Made by a program: the position numbers and the translations under genes. From assembly GCF_000150275.1 (NCBI RefSeq), contig NW_002060943.1:4608008-4672007 (forward strand): 64,000 bases of DNA. The letters run 5' to 3'. The notes under the pieces were generated by a model. It was not told the DNA's origin. It ran no database searches and was given only the letters and a program-made list of their open reading frames with translations. Each line of letters starts with the position of its first letter. Position 1 is the first letter of the stretch. Origin of the DNA: Trichoplax adhaerens. Taxonomy: Eukaryota > Placozoa > Uniplacotomia > Trichoplacea > Trichoplacidae. Positions 15,001 to 28,400 of this stretch are shown in pieces.

Positions 15001-16210
15001 GTTTATGACTAACTTGGGCAGTTGAGCTGGCACTTTCGTAAAAATAGAACTCATGTAAACTTTACCAGTGCTGAGATTGTTAATAAAAACGAATACATTT
15101 TATTTTTCAACAAAATGAACGTTTTTCGTTATACAGTATGCGAATTGCTAAGAATCTTATTAGAATAGATTTACAGCAAGGAAAGGGTAGGTATTGCCAA
15201 GGAAAATTAGAGAATATGAAATTATCTGTTATACTTTCGTCTTGAGATTACTAACAATAGGAAAATTTGCCTTTAAAAACTTTTAGTCATTCTATTAGCT
15301 TTGCTGCACTTTTGAAGAAAATTATCTTATAATAAAAATACACATCTCACACAGTAATGGGATGATTTCATACCCAGTTGTTTTCTTAAGCATATGGCGG
15401 CGGGACCACGATCATAACTAAACCGACCGCTGTTACTGCTTAAGGTGTTATAGCGTATCAGGCAGAGCACTTTTCATACTCTTTTAACTGTCACGTAGCT
15501 TAGCTAATTAATACAAATGTTACTGATCAGAATTTATTTATTAATTAAATTAAATTCTTTTCATTGCTGACGAACAGATTATTTTATGATAAATGCTTTT
15601 CTATCTAGACCATTTATTTGTTCAAAGTTTAAATTTGAAGATAATGTATGTAATAATGGTAGTACTAAGCCTAAAATAGGTAATCGTGTAGCAATTTTGT
15701 CTAGCGATATTCTTATGTCACGGACTCTTGCACCCAGCAATACCTTCACTTATAAAATATGGTTGCAATATGTTTCTTGTTTGCTTAACTGTTAGATATA
15801 CTAAAACTTCATATAGAATAGTATAGATTGAGATTGAACATTTTACTTATTAATTCTCACGGTACATATTTGCTTGATTATACAGCAGCCAAACCTCGTT
15901 GAAGAAATTCTCTGGAACAAAGTAGTATTGACATTTCATCGTCATCCTTATGAATTAACTGTGAATCAGACTATTTACTGTTGACGATGCTAATGACATT
16001 TAATTTATCATACTCTTCTATATTGCTAAGGTCAATCTTAGCGCAGAAACTTATAAGCTGGTGCTATAGTTGCATATTGTAGTTATTTGGGACAAAGAAT
16101 TGAAAATTAAAACCGGAGATAGGGATCATTACCATCGTTGAACAATTTTTAAGTTGCAATTCCATTTTCTATTATTGGCAACGATAGATGAACGATTAGA
16201 TTATTTCAAT
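92..16210. other. Gene-poor AT-rich stretch
   Basis: About 16 kb without a gene I can recognise on either strand. Open frames are short (under 100 codons), low in conserved motifs and rich in codons expected from AT-rich noncoding DNA. The only structured feature seen is a dispersed repeat copy near 0.69-1.17 kb. Short runs flanked by AG and GT occur (for example 8827-8938 and 11561-11665), but at a density expected by chance. Distal regulatory DNA, a long 5' region of the channel gene, noncoding RNA or decayed sequence cannot be told apart by eye. Confidence 0.5.
690..1168 (+). repeat. Dispersed repeat, copy A
   Basis: This segment matches the reverse complement of 42745-43395. Shared blocks in the same order include atctatgttaggataa, cgtggaaatgttccgtgata (tg in place of cg in copy B), tctatgttcataaatactgt, agcagtag, ttagtgttt, atacgtggttca, gacttattgatcgta and ttgttgcaaagctg. 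Copy A lacks roughly 150 bp present in copy B, between ttaggataa and cttac. Similarity fades near 690 and near 1165. No coding sequence is visible, so it looks like a non-autonomous mobile element or a fragment of one. Confidence 0.75.
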
Positions 16211-16499
16211 ATGTCTATTCCTTTATACGAAAAACGTAACGCAAACTCACTATCAATAAATGGCTTTCCATCGACCTATACAACCGATAGCCAAGATGAC
16301 TGCTCGACCGTAGCAGTTACTCCTATTGCCAGACGCAAAGTTATGAAACATGCAAGTGGCTCCTACAGTCCATCATATCATCATAATTTGTCTTTATCAT
16401 TATATGAATACGATGAGCTAAAATATTTCCGCCCTTTGATTCATGATCGTTGTCCACCATCTATAGAAAAAGGGAACATTATGAAATATGATTTAATCG
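16211..16499 (+). CDS. Probable N-terminal exon of the TRPA channel
   Basis: The in-frame ATG at 16211 opens a frame that continues to a stop at 16540. At about 128 codons in all, with the part upstream of the ATG included, it is the longest open frame in the first 40 kb. A gtgtaag donor at 16500 leaves phase 1, which matches the acceptor of the first ankyrin exon at 17562 and gives DLIG-VNSQDTFGKT. The encoded 96 residues are polar and serine/tyrosine rich, with a basic run IARRKVMKHASG, and match no domain I know. An alternative start of the channel lies at 16851 or 17470, where short ATG-initiated pieces also precede plausible donors. A separate small gene is also possible. Confidence 0.45.
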
Positions 16500-19400
16500 G
16501 TGTAAGAACATTTGATGCAGTTGCAAAAATTTTACCATAAAATAATTTGCTTTTCCATTACGTCCCTATCGACTATTTTTACATTTTTTAAGTTAAAATT
16601 AAAATATCTATACCGATAACTAAAGTTCACCGATACTTAATTTAGCGATTTAATAGTTTTACTTAGTATTAAATTATTTCTTGCCTTAAAAATTGTTTTA
16701 AATTAGGATGATGATAAAAGAAATTATTACTGACGTACAAAATTAATGAATCAGTGTCTACAGATTTATCGGTATCAGTTGTTCATTCTCGTTTAATGAT
16801 ATTATAGATCAATAAAGCCTTTACTTATTCAATACATCACGATGTTATTAATGGCAATATCGACGGATGTAGAGAGAAAGTGCAGGCAAAATCTTCGTGT
16901 AAGTACCCATTACTCCAAGGCGATTACTATAAATAAGGGTATAATTTGATTGATATCATTTTCTCAAGTATACTACATTCTCTTAACTGTCTCTCTTTCA
17001 AATTAAAGTTTACTTCAGATATAACTATAGCTGATTTTAGCCTTCTGAAAAACTGCTAGATCGATGATATTTTTGTTGCTCTGTACCATTTTTTTATGTT
17101 TTTTATCTTAGATCGTGATATTGCAAATATTTAGGTTACAACATGTATTGGAAAGGTTAAATACAGTAAATAGCATGAAATTTAATATTCTACTAGGTTA
17201 AATAGATTAGCCGAATGACTAGAAATCTTCATTGGCAGCAGATTTAACATTTTAAATTCCTTATAACTGATGCTGTAGTTTGGATTAATGATTTATCAGC
17301 ACTGTGCCTACAGTATTTCATGAAACCCTCAATCTCTACTAAAGTCGGAGCAAATCTGAACACTTAGAGCTTTATAATTACGTCACCTTCTTTCTTATCG
17401 TGATTAATAATATAACTGAAAGTCTATATGTGAACTTGGCGTAGATCTTTCTTTATCAATGTCGAGATATGTTATATTCAGCTGATTCGGGTACACGCTT
17501 ACTCCGATATGTAGATATTTTTAAGGATCAGAGAGATTGAAAAACTATTTCTTAATTCCAGGTGTTAATTCTCAGGATACATTTGGTAAAACAGCACTTC
17601 ACTATGCCATTGAAACCGAAGCTAGTAATATTGTTACTTATCTCCTCGAAAGTAACTGTAATTTAAATATTGGTGATAATAATGGCGTTACTGCTCTACA
17701 TACAGCAGTTAAAGTAGGAAATTTATCCCTGGTTCAGGTATATATCATGTCGGTATTTGTATAGCGCTCGTAGCCAACAGCAATATAATACTGCATTGAT
17801 TATATATATATATATATACTTGATACACGTGTTGTCTTTTCTTCATAATCAATTTATTAATTTTACGTTTCTTCTCTATCACTATAATTAAGATTCTACT
17901 AGCGGAAGAAAGCATTAATGTAAATTGCGTAGATAATCAAGGGATGGCGCCATTACATTTAGCTGCAGTCACGAATAAGGAATTAATTTGCAGCGAATTA
18001 GTAAGTAAAAATTGATCAAGCTTTACATAGTCTGTGCTGCAAAAATTTAAATTTTTCAGCGAATTTAAGGAAAAAACTACTCCTAAAGAATGTGTATTTT
18101 TGCAAACTTGATCATTAACTATAACGATGATGTCAAAAGTCTGATATATCGTATGCCTTGAATTTGTTATTTCTTGACTAATAAATTTATCGATAAAGCC
18201 AACTGAGGTACTATATGTTAAATTAATTGCTACGCAGAAAATCTTTCCACACTAGCGGCTTACATGCAGTAGGTTTGAATGAATATACTTTAATGAAATT
18301 ACAAGTATTTGTTATCTAAAGCGATAAAATTATAGTGTTACTAACTTAATCAGTATTAGATTGTTAATCCTATAATTTGACGCTGCTATAACTTCTTTGC
18401 CTTTCAGATGCCAAGCAAAATGTTTAAAAACATAATAGCAATTCTGATATTATTTAATCTAATTTTTAAATAGTTTCTGCCTTTGCTCTTTAAAAGATTT
18501 TATCTGCTAAAAACCTGTATGATAGTGTATGGAATGCATAAAGATGTAGCTATGCAACTGTAAATATTGTTTAAGATGTAGATAGCTGAATCAGATTATT
18601 ATTCAAACTAGAAAAAAAATTTAGATTTAATGAATATTTTTAATTATGCTTGACTCCTAGCTGACGGCTAATGCAATCGTCTTCATCGAAGACGATGATC
18701 ATATGACACCTGTTGCTTATGCCGCTAAGAATGGATATGGGGATTTATTGAGGATGTTTTTTAGTCATGGTTAGTACTGGTAGAAAATTAATTTATTACC
18801 GTGTGAAATTACTTGAAGATTCGTTCAAATCTTTCACTTAGCTCTTCTTGGCCTGCAAATTATGTAAATTAAATTAATTTCTACTCGATAATATTATTCG
18901 ATTTCTTAATCGATAAGGTTAATCGATTTAATTATATTTTCCATTGGGTATTATCGTTAATCATTATTATGTTATCTGAACTGCATTTCAAATGAAGTAA
19001 TGTCTCAAATTCGGTATTGTTTTTTCATGGTAGTAGTAGCAAATAAAGTCTATTGTGCACATTAAGCTATAAAATTGCTGAATTTTATGATCATATTGAT
19101 ACAGTTTGACGAAGAAGAGGGCTGATAGAGCGATTCTAAGGGAAATTGTTCCATCGTCTCTGTAGATTAGATTACTCAGAATCTATTTATGTCGTCTAGT
19201 AATATTATAGTGAGATACTTTAGTGCCAAATAATTTTTGGACAAATGCAGAATTATAACATTACCTCTATTATTGTGTCTGCATATGCTGCTCATCGATT
19301 TAACAGAAAATGATACTATAAGTGGCATTTTATTTTCAAGAAATTTTTCGTGAAATATCACAATTTAATCTTTTTTTCAGTGAAAAGCAAAGGTTGGGAA

Positions 19401-22400
19401 GTAGACGAATTACTATATGATTGTGGATCTCCTAAAACGACATTACTTCATCTAGCCGTGCAAGGCTCCTCGTTACCGGTTAATCAATATTAACAGTGGA
19501 GATTAAAATTAATTATTTACAGGAAGGAAATAATAACTTTTAAATTTTAATGCTTTCTTTTTCACCTAAAATCCAGGCTGTTAAGCTGCTATTACGTAAT
19601 AATGCCAATGTATCAAGTAAAAGGGTACGTATTTAAAGATGAGAAACAGCAGTTAATAACAAAGCTGCGATACAAATTTTGAACATCGTCATCGTACGGT
19701 AAAAAAAGTTTTATAAGCGATTCAATGTCGTCTTATATTATTTCTATTTTTAATGCAAATTTTCATTCCTAAGTAAATCTTAATTTAGTTTACATTAATT
19801 AGCAATTGATCATATGAAATAGTTATGACTTAACAGCTCAATCTTTATATAACTTTGCGTATGCTAGATTATAACAAAAATACTTATACTCCGAGACACT
19901 AAAGACGACAACTACTGTTTTTTTTTGGAGGTACTATAAGAACTAAGTACTACATGACATACGGTTTATATTTTTATCGTAGGATTCAGACGGAAATACG
20001 CCTGTTCATGTTGCTGCTGCTTGTGGCTCCTTAGCAATTATACGCTGTTTAATAGGCAATACAGAAGTGGAAAACAATGCTAGCAGTAAGGATGAGAGTC
20101 ACGAAAATATTAAAATTAATCTCGGTGTTGAAGTAATAAATAGTGAAGGTGCTACTCCGTTACATGAGTAAGTAGAATTTACGTATTAGATATCATCCAA
20201 ATATAGTTCAGGACTTATCGTTTCCTTTCTCACACCTATACTTTGTATTTTCGATAGAGCTGCAAAATTTGGCCACGATGTTATCGTAAAATACCTTATA
20301 AGTTGTGTGAGTATAATAGGGAAGACGTAATCATATTATCATTATTTGAATAAATTTTCGATATTTATACCCTTATTATTGATTGAGTATGGTTTGTATA
20401 GTTCTTATATATATGCTAATAGATTAACTTAATTAGGGTATAGATGTAAATGACATCGACATTAAGAAAAAAACACCACTGATGGTTGCAGCTGAATCAG
20501 GAAGTATGACAACGGTGAAATTGCTGCTGGAGCAAAGTGCAGATGCGACCATATTAGACAGAGCTAACAAATCATGCCTACATTATTCTATTGGAAATTA
20601 TGAAATTATGAAAGTAATTTTAGAACACTTTTTAAAGGTAAGCGAAATCATTAGATAAAGAAATGTAATCTCAACTAGTAGTTTTGAATTTCATTTATAT
20701 TGTGATAAATAGCGTGGATACTGTCAAATTCTCGGTTATTGTATTATTTGTCATACTTAGGAAGAGAAATTTAAGGAATTAGTTGACGCTAAAGATGTCA
20801 CAGGATCAACAGCATTACATTACGCAAGTAAAGTCGGAAATTCACAGGTAAAAGTCATTCGTAAGAAGAAATATCAGGTGTTATAATCGCAAATGTTATG
20901 GTTTATTCCAATTTTAGTACTCATTGATGCTACTCTTTTACAGTCTTCTATGCTATACTTGCTTTACAAAAAAATTCGATATCGACAAATTAGAGATATT
21001 TTCTTGTTGAAGCTAAGGCGCTATATGTTAGTGTTAATTAAAGTATCAATCATTTTCCAATACCCAATAAGCATGCTAATGCATCTGATATATCCTACAA
21101 TTTCAATCGTTGATTTGTCGATAGCTGATACATAAAGCATTTTTCAATAACTGCTAGCAAAGTAAGAAGTGCAACAAAACTTTTGATTTTAGTGCCATTT
21201 TATTGCCAACTTTAATTACAAACTCTGCCGATAAGCGAAAAACTTAGACGAAGTTAAAGTTATCAGATACGATATTTTCTGAAATTAAAACTTATCAAAC
21301 GTAATGCGCTGCATACTAACAATTATTTAATTGCGGTAACGTTTTTGGATACCTTCTACTTTCAAATTTTAGGAGGTACTAGCTCTCCTCGGTGCAGGAG
21401 CAAATGCTAATAGTGTCAACAGATTTAAAGAAACATGCTTTCACGTTGCAACTTGGTAAGTCTATAAATGAAAACTTTCTGTGTTTTTCAATGCGACGCT
21501 TATTTACTCTTGGAAGTACTTGTACAAACTATAGAATTAAGTGACATATCCAGTAAGTTCTGGTATGCTTAGCCTTTAAAAGTACAGTTAAGATATTTAT
21601 TTTAATACTGAATAATTTTTCAATATAGATTTTAATTCATAATAAGTGCAGCTCATTTTATTAATCTATTGTACTTTACGATCAATATCATAAATAATTC
21701 ATTCTTGGCAGCATATTTAAGTTGAATATTGTTACTGCTAATAGATTTGTTTACTATCCGCATGCACTTATAGCCTTAACTTCTCGAGTGCTTCAGTTAG
21801 TGGGATGAAATTATTTTCGACAGATTATTTATTTATATAACTTATACGTGATCGTCTATTTTTGCACCCATATAAATTGATATATAGATGAATAGCCTAA
21901 TATTATTTTTATTTTTCTCGTTAATCAATATTCAAGCTACGGCCATCTTGATATCCTCAAGATATTAGTTAAATATCAAGATGAAAAAACAATCGATTTT
22001 ATGGATGATCAGGATAGAACACCATTGCATGTAGCTGCATGGAATGGATATGAAGATATCATTTCCTATCTTTCATCTTCAAATGCACATATTAAACCGT
22101 AAGGATAGATTTTTGAGGAAAAAGGGTGGAAAATTTTCAGCAATAAAGCCCTTACAGTATACACGTATATGATATTGGCCGTCTACTAATCTTAAGAATG
22201 TTCTGATAAGTTATACTCTCTCATATTTTATTTAATTTCTAGAGATTGTGATGGCAGAACACCTCTACACTTTGCAGCATGCAATGGACATTTAAAATGC
22301 CTACAACTTTTAGTTCAGAGAAATGTATCAGCAGTTAATGAAGCCGATAAGCAATCGGTACAGTAATTACAAACATTATTTAACTTGGTGTAGTAGTCGT

Positions 22401-25400
22401 CAAAATATCTCTGTTCCCCAAATTTAAGCTGGTAGATTTCAAGGACATGCAATTAGTTTAACATTTCCACTTTTAATTTTCTCCACTAGGAGACGCCTTT
22501 ACATATTGCTGCTTGGTCCGGCCACGCAAAAATTGTAAAATACTTACTGTCCCTGAAAAAGCAGATGGTTACATTAAATATTCGTAGCCAAAATCCGCTG
22601 GATGTAGCAGTGGTGACAAAGAATGAAGATGTTGCATTGGCAATAATCAAGCACAAAAGGTAAGATATAAATTAAACGAAACTTCAACTGGTGCCTTGTT
22701 GATATATTCTTATTTAACTATCACAGGATTAATAATTACTTTAGATACAAAACTAATATTTTGATTTTCAACATCATATTATTCTAATTAAAGGATTAAA
22801 AAGATTTTACGACGTTTTATTAACAGTATCTACATTTCTGATTGAGAACTAATAACAAATATTTGCTCCAGTATAGCGAATAAATGTTGAAATTTTGGCA
22901 TTTGCTACTATGGATAATGATGAGTTAATACACTCACATAGTTGAATTACCATTTTCCATAACGTGGAATAGAATTAGATATCGCAGTTACAAATCTAAA
23001 TTCTCACAAGTTACAACAGATAGTCAGGAATTATTTAAAAATACGTATCAGTACCCTCATCTACTTACTATTTTCATTAATGTCACATTTAAGGTGGCGT
23101 GATTTTATTTACCGAACAAAGACTGGAAATTGTACACAGATACAAATTTTAATAGCTAGAATGCCAGCAGCAGCAAAGGTAATTTTGTTTTTTTGATTAG
23201 TTTTTAATTCCTTAATTAATTACTCGTAAGAATGATAGGTACAATATCGCTCTTGCTAAAGTATAAATAAATGTGGTCTTGCTACTATAGCTTTTAATGG
23301 ATCGGTGCATTAGCATACAAGGTTCTCCCAGTCAAGGAAATTATAAGGTAAATCACTTTCTGCTCTATAATCATTGTAATTCATAGAATATGCGTAAATC
23401 ATCTTACCAACAAGAAATGTGATATCGAGGAATTACTCATAACCTCCAAGTATTCAAAATACGAAACATAAATTTATTTTTGATAGTTATGGTACCACCA
23501 TAATGTAAAATAGTTAGTTCACTCATATTTCTAATTATATACGATATTTGTTATTAATACAACTTATTTCTTGATCTGATAATGGTAGTTAACAATTTAC
23601 CCTATTTAATATTTGTTGAAAGTTATAGTACCACATAACTTGATATAATTTGTTCACTCGTAAATTTAATTATGTATGATATTTACTGTTAATGCCGATT
23701 ATTTTTTGCTCCGATAATAATAGACAACAATTTACGCTGTTTAATATTTGTTGAACTTAAGACGCTACTTTAGCATGAAATATGGTTTGCTCACCAGTAA
23801 TCTTAATTAAAAACAATAGTTATTAATATCAGTTATTTTTCGTTTCTGATAATATAATAGTAGATAACAATTTGCACTGTTTAGTATTTTTCGAAGGCTA
23901 TGGTAATACCACAACGTGCAATATTTGTAGCTCACTCGTAATTTTAATCATAAACAATATTTATTATTCAAGCAAATTATATTTTGTGCTGATAGTGCTA
24001 GATAAGAATTTAGACTGTTTAGTATATATTGAAAGCTATGGTACAGCTATAAATTAAAACATAGTATCCTCGCTTGTAACTTCAAATACACATGATGGTT
24101 ATTAACGAAAATTATTTTTTTGGCCTGATAATATAATAATAGTAAAAAAATTACAATACACTATTTAATGTTTTTTTGAAATTTATGGCACTACTAAAAC
24201 GTGAAATAGAGCTCGCTCATAATTTTAATTATACACGATATTTATTATTACGTAAATTATTAATACAAATAATTTTTGCTCCAAAAGTAATAGATAAAAA
24301 ATTTACACCATTTAATATTTCTTGAAAGTTAATGGTACTGCCATATCATGTCATTTAGTTTATACACTTATAATTTTAATTATATGCAATATTTATCATT
24401 GATACAAAATACTACTTGCTCCGGTAATAGCAATCGCTGATTAATACCATTTATTTCTTTTAGATAATTTATGAATTTGAATTTCTTCAAGGCCAACCAC
24501 AGAGTGCAGAAGATGGAGTTAAACAATCACTTCAAGCATTTCAGGTTAATTCTACAGACAGATAGAGCTGAGCTTATTTCGCATTAGCGGTATTAACGTT
24601 ATTATTCATCTGTGTAATTTTGCGTCGGCGTTTACTGCAGCTACGTTATTAATTTTATATAGGAAAGCTTGTTATTATATAATTATAATTAATGCTGTCA
24701 CGATTACTACAATTAGACAATGGTTGATTATGATCGGGAAAACTGTTTAGTGCATCCCCTCAGCAATGCCCTTTTGAAATATAAATGGTACATGGCATTG
24801 ATTTAACAGCAATGACATTAAATTTGAAGATTTTGTGAGCTCCCTAGTCGTTGTTTTAACCGCTAACAATTTGATTAAGATAAATTTCTTTGCTTTTCTA
24901 GGGATAAATATGGATGGATTGCCTACTTAGTAAACGTGCTGACTTTTGCAACTTTCTTGACATTACTAACATATCAGATTATTTCTAATTCCATTGCTTA
25001 TATTAACGATTATCCACAAATGGTAGAGTGTAAAAATGTAACGAATCTCAGCTTAACAAATCTACATCAGTCCGTATGTACAGCTATATTTCGAATTTTA
25101 GCTTACTTAAGGATTATTATGATCATTCTTGACATTTAATAACACATCAAATTATTTTCAATTTTCTTACTTATTTTAACGATTATCCATATATGGTGGT
25201 GTGCGAAATGTAACAAATCAGAACTTAACAACAGGCCTAAATCGGACCGTATGTACAGCTATATTTTTAATTTTAGCTTATGTATTATGGATTATCAGAC
25301 TTAAGCATGCGCTGTATAACCCAAATAATCCTTCAAACATTCGCAATTTCATTTTAGGGCTCTAAAAGCACTTTACTTAAAATAAACTATAATTCGGACG

Positions 25401-28400
25401 TTTGTTGCTTTCTCGGCAAAAGTTATTGATTTACGAAATTTACGTTTAATGATTCCTTCGATGTACAGTCTACAGAATTCATTTCGACTCTATTTATACG
25501 AGTATATCTACTATATATTAAACGCCTGTATTTCTTTTAATAGCTTACTAAACCAGCACAAAAGATACAATGATTTATAGAGCAGTGCAATAAGTATCTC
25601 GTTTAGCAATTAAAGTTTATAATTAGTCAATAGCTAGAACATGCTTACAGAATATTTATCCTCTATTTCGTTGTCACAAACTTAGGTTGCGAACTACTAC
25701 ACTAAACTAATAGATTACTTATGCCTTGCTCCACTACACCTGGAGATCTACTGTATGGTAGTTCTTTACTACTTTCGGTCACACAGAGATAAGACTGTTC
25801 TAAAAGATTAGTATAGTTTTTATTAGTAGAGTAGCCGAGTACCTTCTCGTACACGATCTAATAAGGAACTCAAGAACTGAGCATTCGCTCGTCCTTTTAT
25901 ACCATTCCACTAAATTTATGGTGCACACATAGTAACTTGACAATATAAGATTTACATGATTTGTATACGCGATAATCGCACGATAAGTGCGCGATAGTCA
26001 CACGATAAATGCGCGATAATCGCACGATAAATGCGCGATAATCACACGATAAATGCGCGATAATCGCACGATAAATGCATGATAATCGCGCGTACGTAGC
26101 GGGTGCTAACGTATCGCCATTATTAATATCTACTGTATATAGGCTCTACTAATTAATTGCAAATACAATTATGCCTTTTGTCGTCTAGCAATCTAGACAT
26201 TAATATTCTTAATTTCAATTACGCTTACCAATATGATCCATTAGCTAAATACTGACAAAATCTATTTAATTAGCAAGTACGGTGCTTTGCTCCGTAACAT
26301 TCGTCTTTACAGTTTCTTTTTGTTATATATTTTTGCATATTTATAGTGACTTTACACAGTCAATGATTTATCAAATTAAGTAAAGCGTTGCAAAATAATT
26401 TTAAGTCAAATACATAATTGTAGTGTATAGTAATGGATATCTCCTGAAACGCAATTTAAGTTCCGATGTCTTAAAATATTGCTTTCCTGAATAATTAAAA
26501 GAAATGAAGATATTTTGCTGTAATATAAATGCTAAAAAGGGTTAACCCTGATTCTGAAGCTGTGGATTCTTACCAAAAGTCTGTTAATTTTTATACCTTT
26601 CTAGCTTATACTGAGATGTTCAAGCTGTACCGGTACGGAAACAGTATTAATCATTTTTTGTGCACTTATCCTGTTCAAAGAAATGGTGCAATTATTTCAT
26701 CAGGTAATACTAGTACGGCGAAATTCAGACTTATTATATGAGCAAAGTAATACGATAACTAGATAAAATATTAATAGTAATAAATGACTCCGGATTTTAA
26801 CTTCTGGTATGGTTTTAACATGAGATATCTAAGATCTAATTAATAATTTATGATCTTCTTGTTTCAGAGATTAAAGTATTTTGATTTTACCAACATGCTG
26901 GAAATTACTCTATATATTTCAACCTTTTTATACGTAATACCCTGCAATGAATATAAGAGTAGTTATCAACGAAACTTTGGCGCATTAGCTATTCTGGCAG
27001 GGTGGTTAGATTTAATCTTATATGTACGAAGGTACGAGATTTTTAAACTTTATGGTGTATCTAAATTTCTAACTTTGGTGTCTACTATTTAAGGCTTTAA
27101 ATTACTAAATTTTTGAATTATAAAGTTAATAATCTATTATCTATAGGATTCGTATACTTGTATTGACAGTTTTCAAGTCATTCTGAAAGTTGTCTCACAG
27201 TTTATCTATCTTAAAGCTAAGGTGGTTACCTTCTTTATGAATTAGGATTTCCTTCCATGGAATATATATTATCATGATATCAACTATGCTAATAACATTA
27301 TTTCAGGTATTTTAATCAATCGATCAAATTTCAATATTTTTATCAATAAAATTGTAGCAAAAATAGACTATAATTCTAATATATTCATTGGTAGATTTAG
27401 TTACATGCTACTGTAAGCAGCTCCTGTCTAACAATAAATCTCAGATTTGCGTGGGCCTAGATCGTTAGAAACGAAATACTAAAATTATGTTATATAAAAA
27501 TTTCATTTGCATGAGTAAATCAAATTTGTAATTTTATTCTATTACATTTACTAATATTGTATTTATTGTGATATTCGCAATTTGAAGCGATAGCTAGTTA
27601 AGTAGAATGAAATTTAGATGCATAAGGGTACAGTATACAATGGTTTATGCTAATAAAAATTACAGAGGAAGTAATCACATCTATATGCTTCATTACTAGT
27701 TTTATAAATCTAATTAATGATACTGATTCATATAGGTTCTAATATTGGTAGTAATTTTCATATTTGCTTTTGGATGTGCCTTTATGGTTCTATATACTAA
27801 AGAGGTAATACGTGTTTTTAGCATATAAAGTTGGCACGAAAATTATTTCTACTTTAATTGAGTTAAAATCGTACTGTAATTCAGCATACAGATTGCCGTC
27901 ACTAACGACTACAACAGCCCAGTTTTATGCAGATGTGATAATAAATTCTAATTAACTACCTTTTAATTATATTATATAATGAGAATTCAACTGTTGGAAG
28001 TATAGTACTTGTAACTGATGCTATCATAGTAGTAAAATACATATTTTTTATCACTTTACTTAAATTTGTTAGAGTTAGTACTATTGTGCAATGTCCTAAT
28101 GTTGTTGAATGCAGACAGCGATGTCATATCACGCAATGCAAAGGTTTTCGGTCAAATCAATTATTGCAATGACGTAAAGTCTTATCGGCTTTCTATTTTA
28201 GGTTAAGACAGTTTTTAAATCGATGGCTGATGCACTTTTTACTACTTTCCTAATGATGCTTGGTGAACTAACAATCGATCCGAATTTAAGCAATCTCATC
28301 AAAGCACATCCTGTTGGAGTGATAGTCTTCATCGTATTTTGTTTAATGATGGTTATTATCATTATTAACTTGCTGGTAAATAAAGTGATATTCGCGTTCA

